From positions 1 through 14,333 of the forward strand of contig CAZIVO010000098.1 in NCBI GenBank assembly GCA_964542765.1: a stretch of DNA of 14,333 nucleotides, read 5' to 3'. The position numbers were made by a program, and so were the translations under genes. The notes beneath the pieces were generated by a model. That model was not told where the DNA came from. It did not search any database and saw nothing but the letters and a program-made list of their open reading frames with translations. Below are positions 13,747-14,333 of this stretch, in pieces; position 1 is the first letter of the stretch, and each line of letters starts with the position of its first letter. The DNA comes from CAZIVO01 sp964542765 (GTDB taxonomy: Bacteria; Planctomycetota; UBA1135; UBA2386).

Positions 13747-14333
13747 CTACAACAAGCGGAGGATGTCGTTGTAGGTGACGAAGACGATCAAGGCGATGAC
13801 GAAGACGAGTCCTGCGACCTGGCTGTAGGTGAATACGCGCGGGCTGACCGGCGATCCCTTGATGCCTTCGATCGCCAGGAAGAGGATATGGCCGCCATCG
13901 AGAACGGGGATGGGCAAGACATTGATGAAGGCGAGATTCAGGCTCAGCAGGGCGAGGAAATAGATGAAGCGCGTCCAGCCTGATTCTGCGAAGTCATAAC
14001 TGACCCTGGCGATGGTGATGATGCCGCCGAGATTCTTGGCATCGACTTCACCGGTGAAGAGCTTCTTGATGGTGACGTAGAGCTGCTTGATGAGATCGAT
14101 GGAGCACACCATGCCCGCAGACAGGGCGCCGCCAAAAGTGTCGACCTTGTACTGCTCGCGCAGAGGTTTGAGGATGGGGATGAAACCCAGGCTCAAGGTC
14201 GACCGGGTCGGCAGGAGGGAGATCTTCACCGGTTCGCGATTGCGGAGGATATCCAGGGCCAGTTCCTGACCTTGGCAGTCGTGGACAGCTTCGCGCAGGT
14301 CGTCCCAGGTAGCGGTCCCCTTTCCGTTGATGC
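13747..14333 (-). CDS. rseP: RseP-type site-2 zinc metalloprotease (M50), C-terminal part
   Basis: RseP cuts membrane-embedded anti-sigma factors and leftover signal peptides inside the inner membrane. Only the 3' part is present. The frame is open to the right edge, so the HExxH site and first PDZ domain are outside. Visible first is the end of a PDZ domain (INGKGTATWDDLREAV, then LALDILRNREPVKISLLP; 14128-14332 region). Next is a linker ending in LFTGEVDAKNLGGIITIARV, which matches the family's FTGxxxxxxLGGPI. The conserved helix FLALLSLNLAFINVLPIPVLDGGH follows, containing the NxxPxPxLDGG motif with the third zinc ligand Asp. A last membrane helix and the NDILR end complete it. The GTG at 14229 is internal. 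It probably heads an operon with the UbiA gene. Confidence 0.95.
   Translation of the reverse strand, partial: INGKGTATWDDLREAVHDCQGQELALDILRNREPVKISLLPTRSTLSLGFIPILKPLREQYKVDTFGGALSAGMVCSIDLIKQLYVTIKKLFTGEVDAKNLGGIITIARVSYDFAESGWTRFIYFLALLSLNLAFINVLPIPVLDGGHILFLAIEGIKGSPVSPRVFTYSQVAGLVFVIALIVFVTYNDILRLL

Noticed and set aside
1..14333. tRNA, rRNA, CRISPR, insertion sequence or attachment-site signals
   Set aside because: No clustered direct repeats, terminal inverted repeats, transposase motifs or cloverleaf-like sequence were seen. The few intergenic gaps are all shorter than about 100 bases.

Overview
The window looks like an ordinary chromosomal segment of a GC-rich, Gram-negative-type bacterium. 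Three genes imply an outer membrane or periplasm: a TolC-type outer-membrane channel, a lipoprotein with a clear lipobox, and an RseP-type site-2 protease. The densely packed genes, GTG starts, an ECF sigma factor with a large one-pass partner and a UbiA protein with an MGSLRGLN-type motif fit Planctomycetota. That assignment is an inference, not proof. I see no rRNA, tRNA, insertion sequence, CRISPR array or phage gene.

Left block, + strand (2-6533, probably continuing to 9938). The 3' part of uvrA (nucleotide excision repair) enters from the left edge. A tightly coupled run follows: a ThiE/TenI-family protein, a small membrane protein resembling a signal peptidase I without its catalytic residues, thiL and tsaE. 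The last four overlap or nearly overlap. ThiE and ThiL are consecutive steps of thiamin diphosphate synthesis, and TsaE is the ATPase of tRNA t6A synthesis. After 36 bases come an ECF sigma factor and, overlapping it by ATGA, a 499-residue one-pass membrane protein whose cytosolic N-terminus looks like an anti-sigma domain. A TolC-family protein and a HEAT-repeat lipoprotein follow on the same strand.

Right block. At about 9.95 kb the lipoprotein gene meets a - strand gene head-on. That gene encodes a one-pass protein whose membrane segment reads like a type IV pilin/pseudopilin N-terminus lacking the cleavage glycine and Glu5. It is divergent from cca (tRNA nucleotidyltransferase with an HD domain), with only 20 bases between the start codons. 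An acidic unrecognised gene with an internal helical repeat follows cca. Its stop lies 7 bases from the stop of a - strand pair: rseP (partial, running off the right edge) and a UbiA-family prenyltransferase.

The most noteworthy items are the sigma/anti-sigma pair with a large unassigned extracytoplasmic domain upstream of envelope genes, with an RseP-type protease a few genes away; the apparently dead signal-peptidase-like protein inside the thiamin cluster; and the degenerate pilin-like protein. I found no clearly new multi-gene defence or mobile system.
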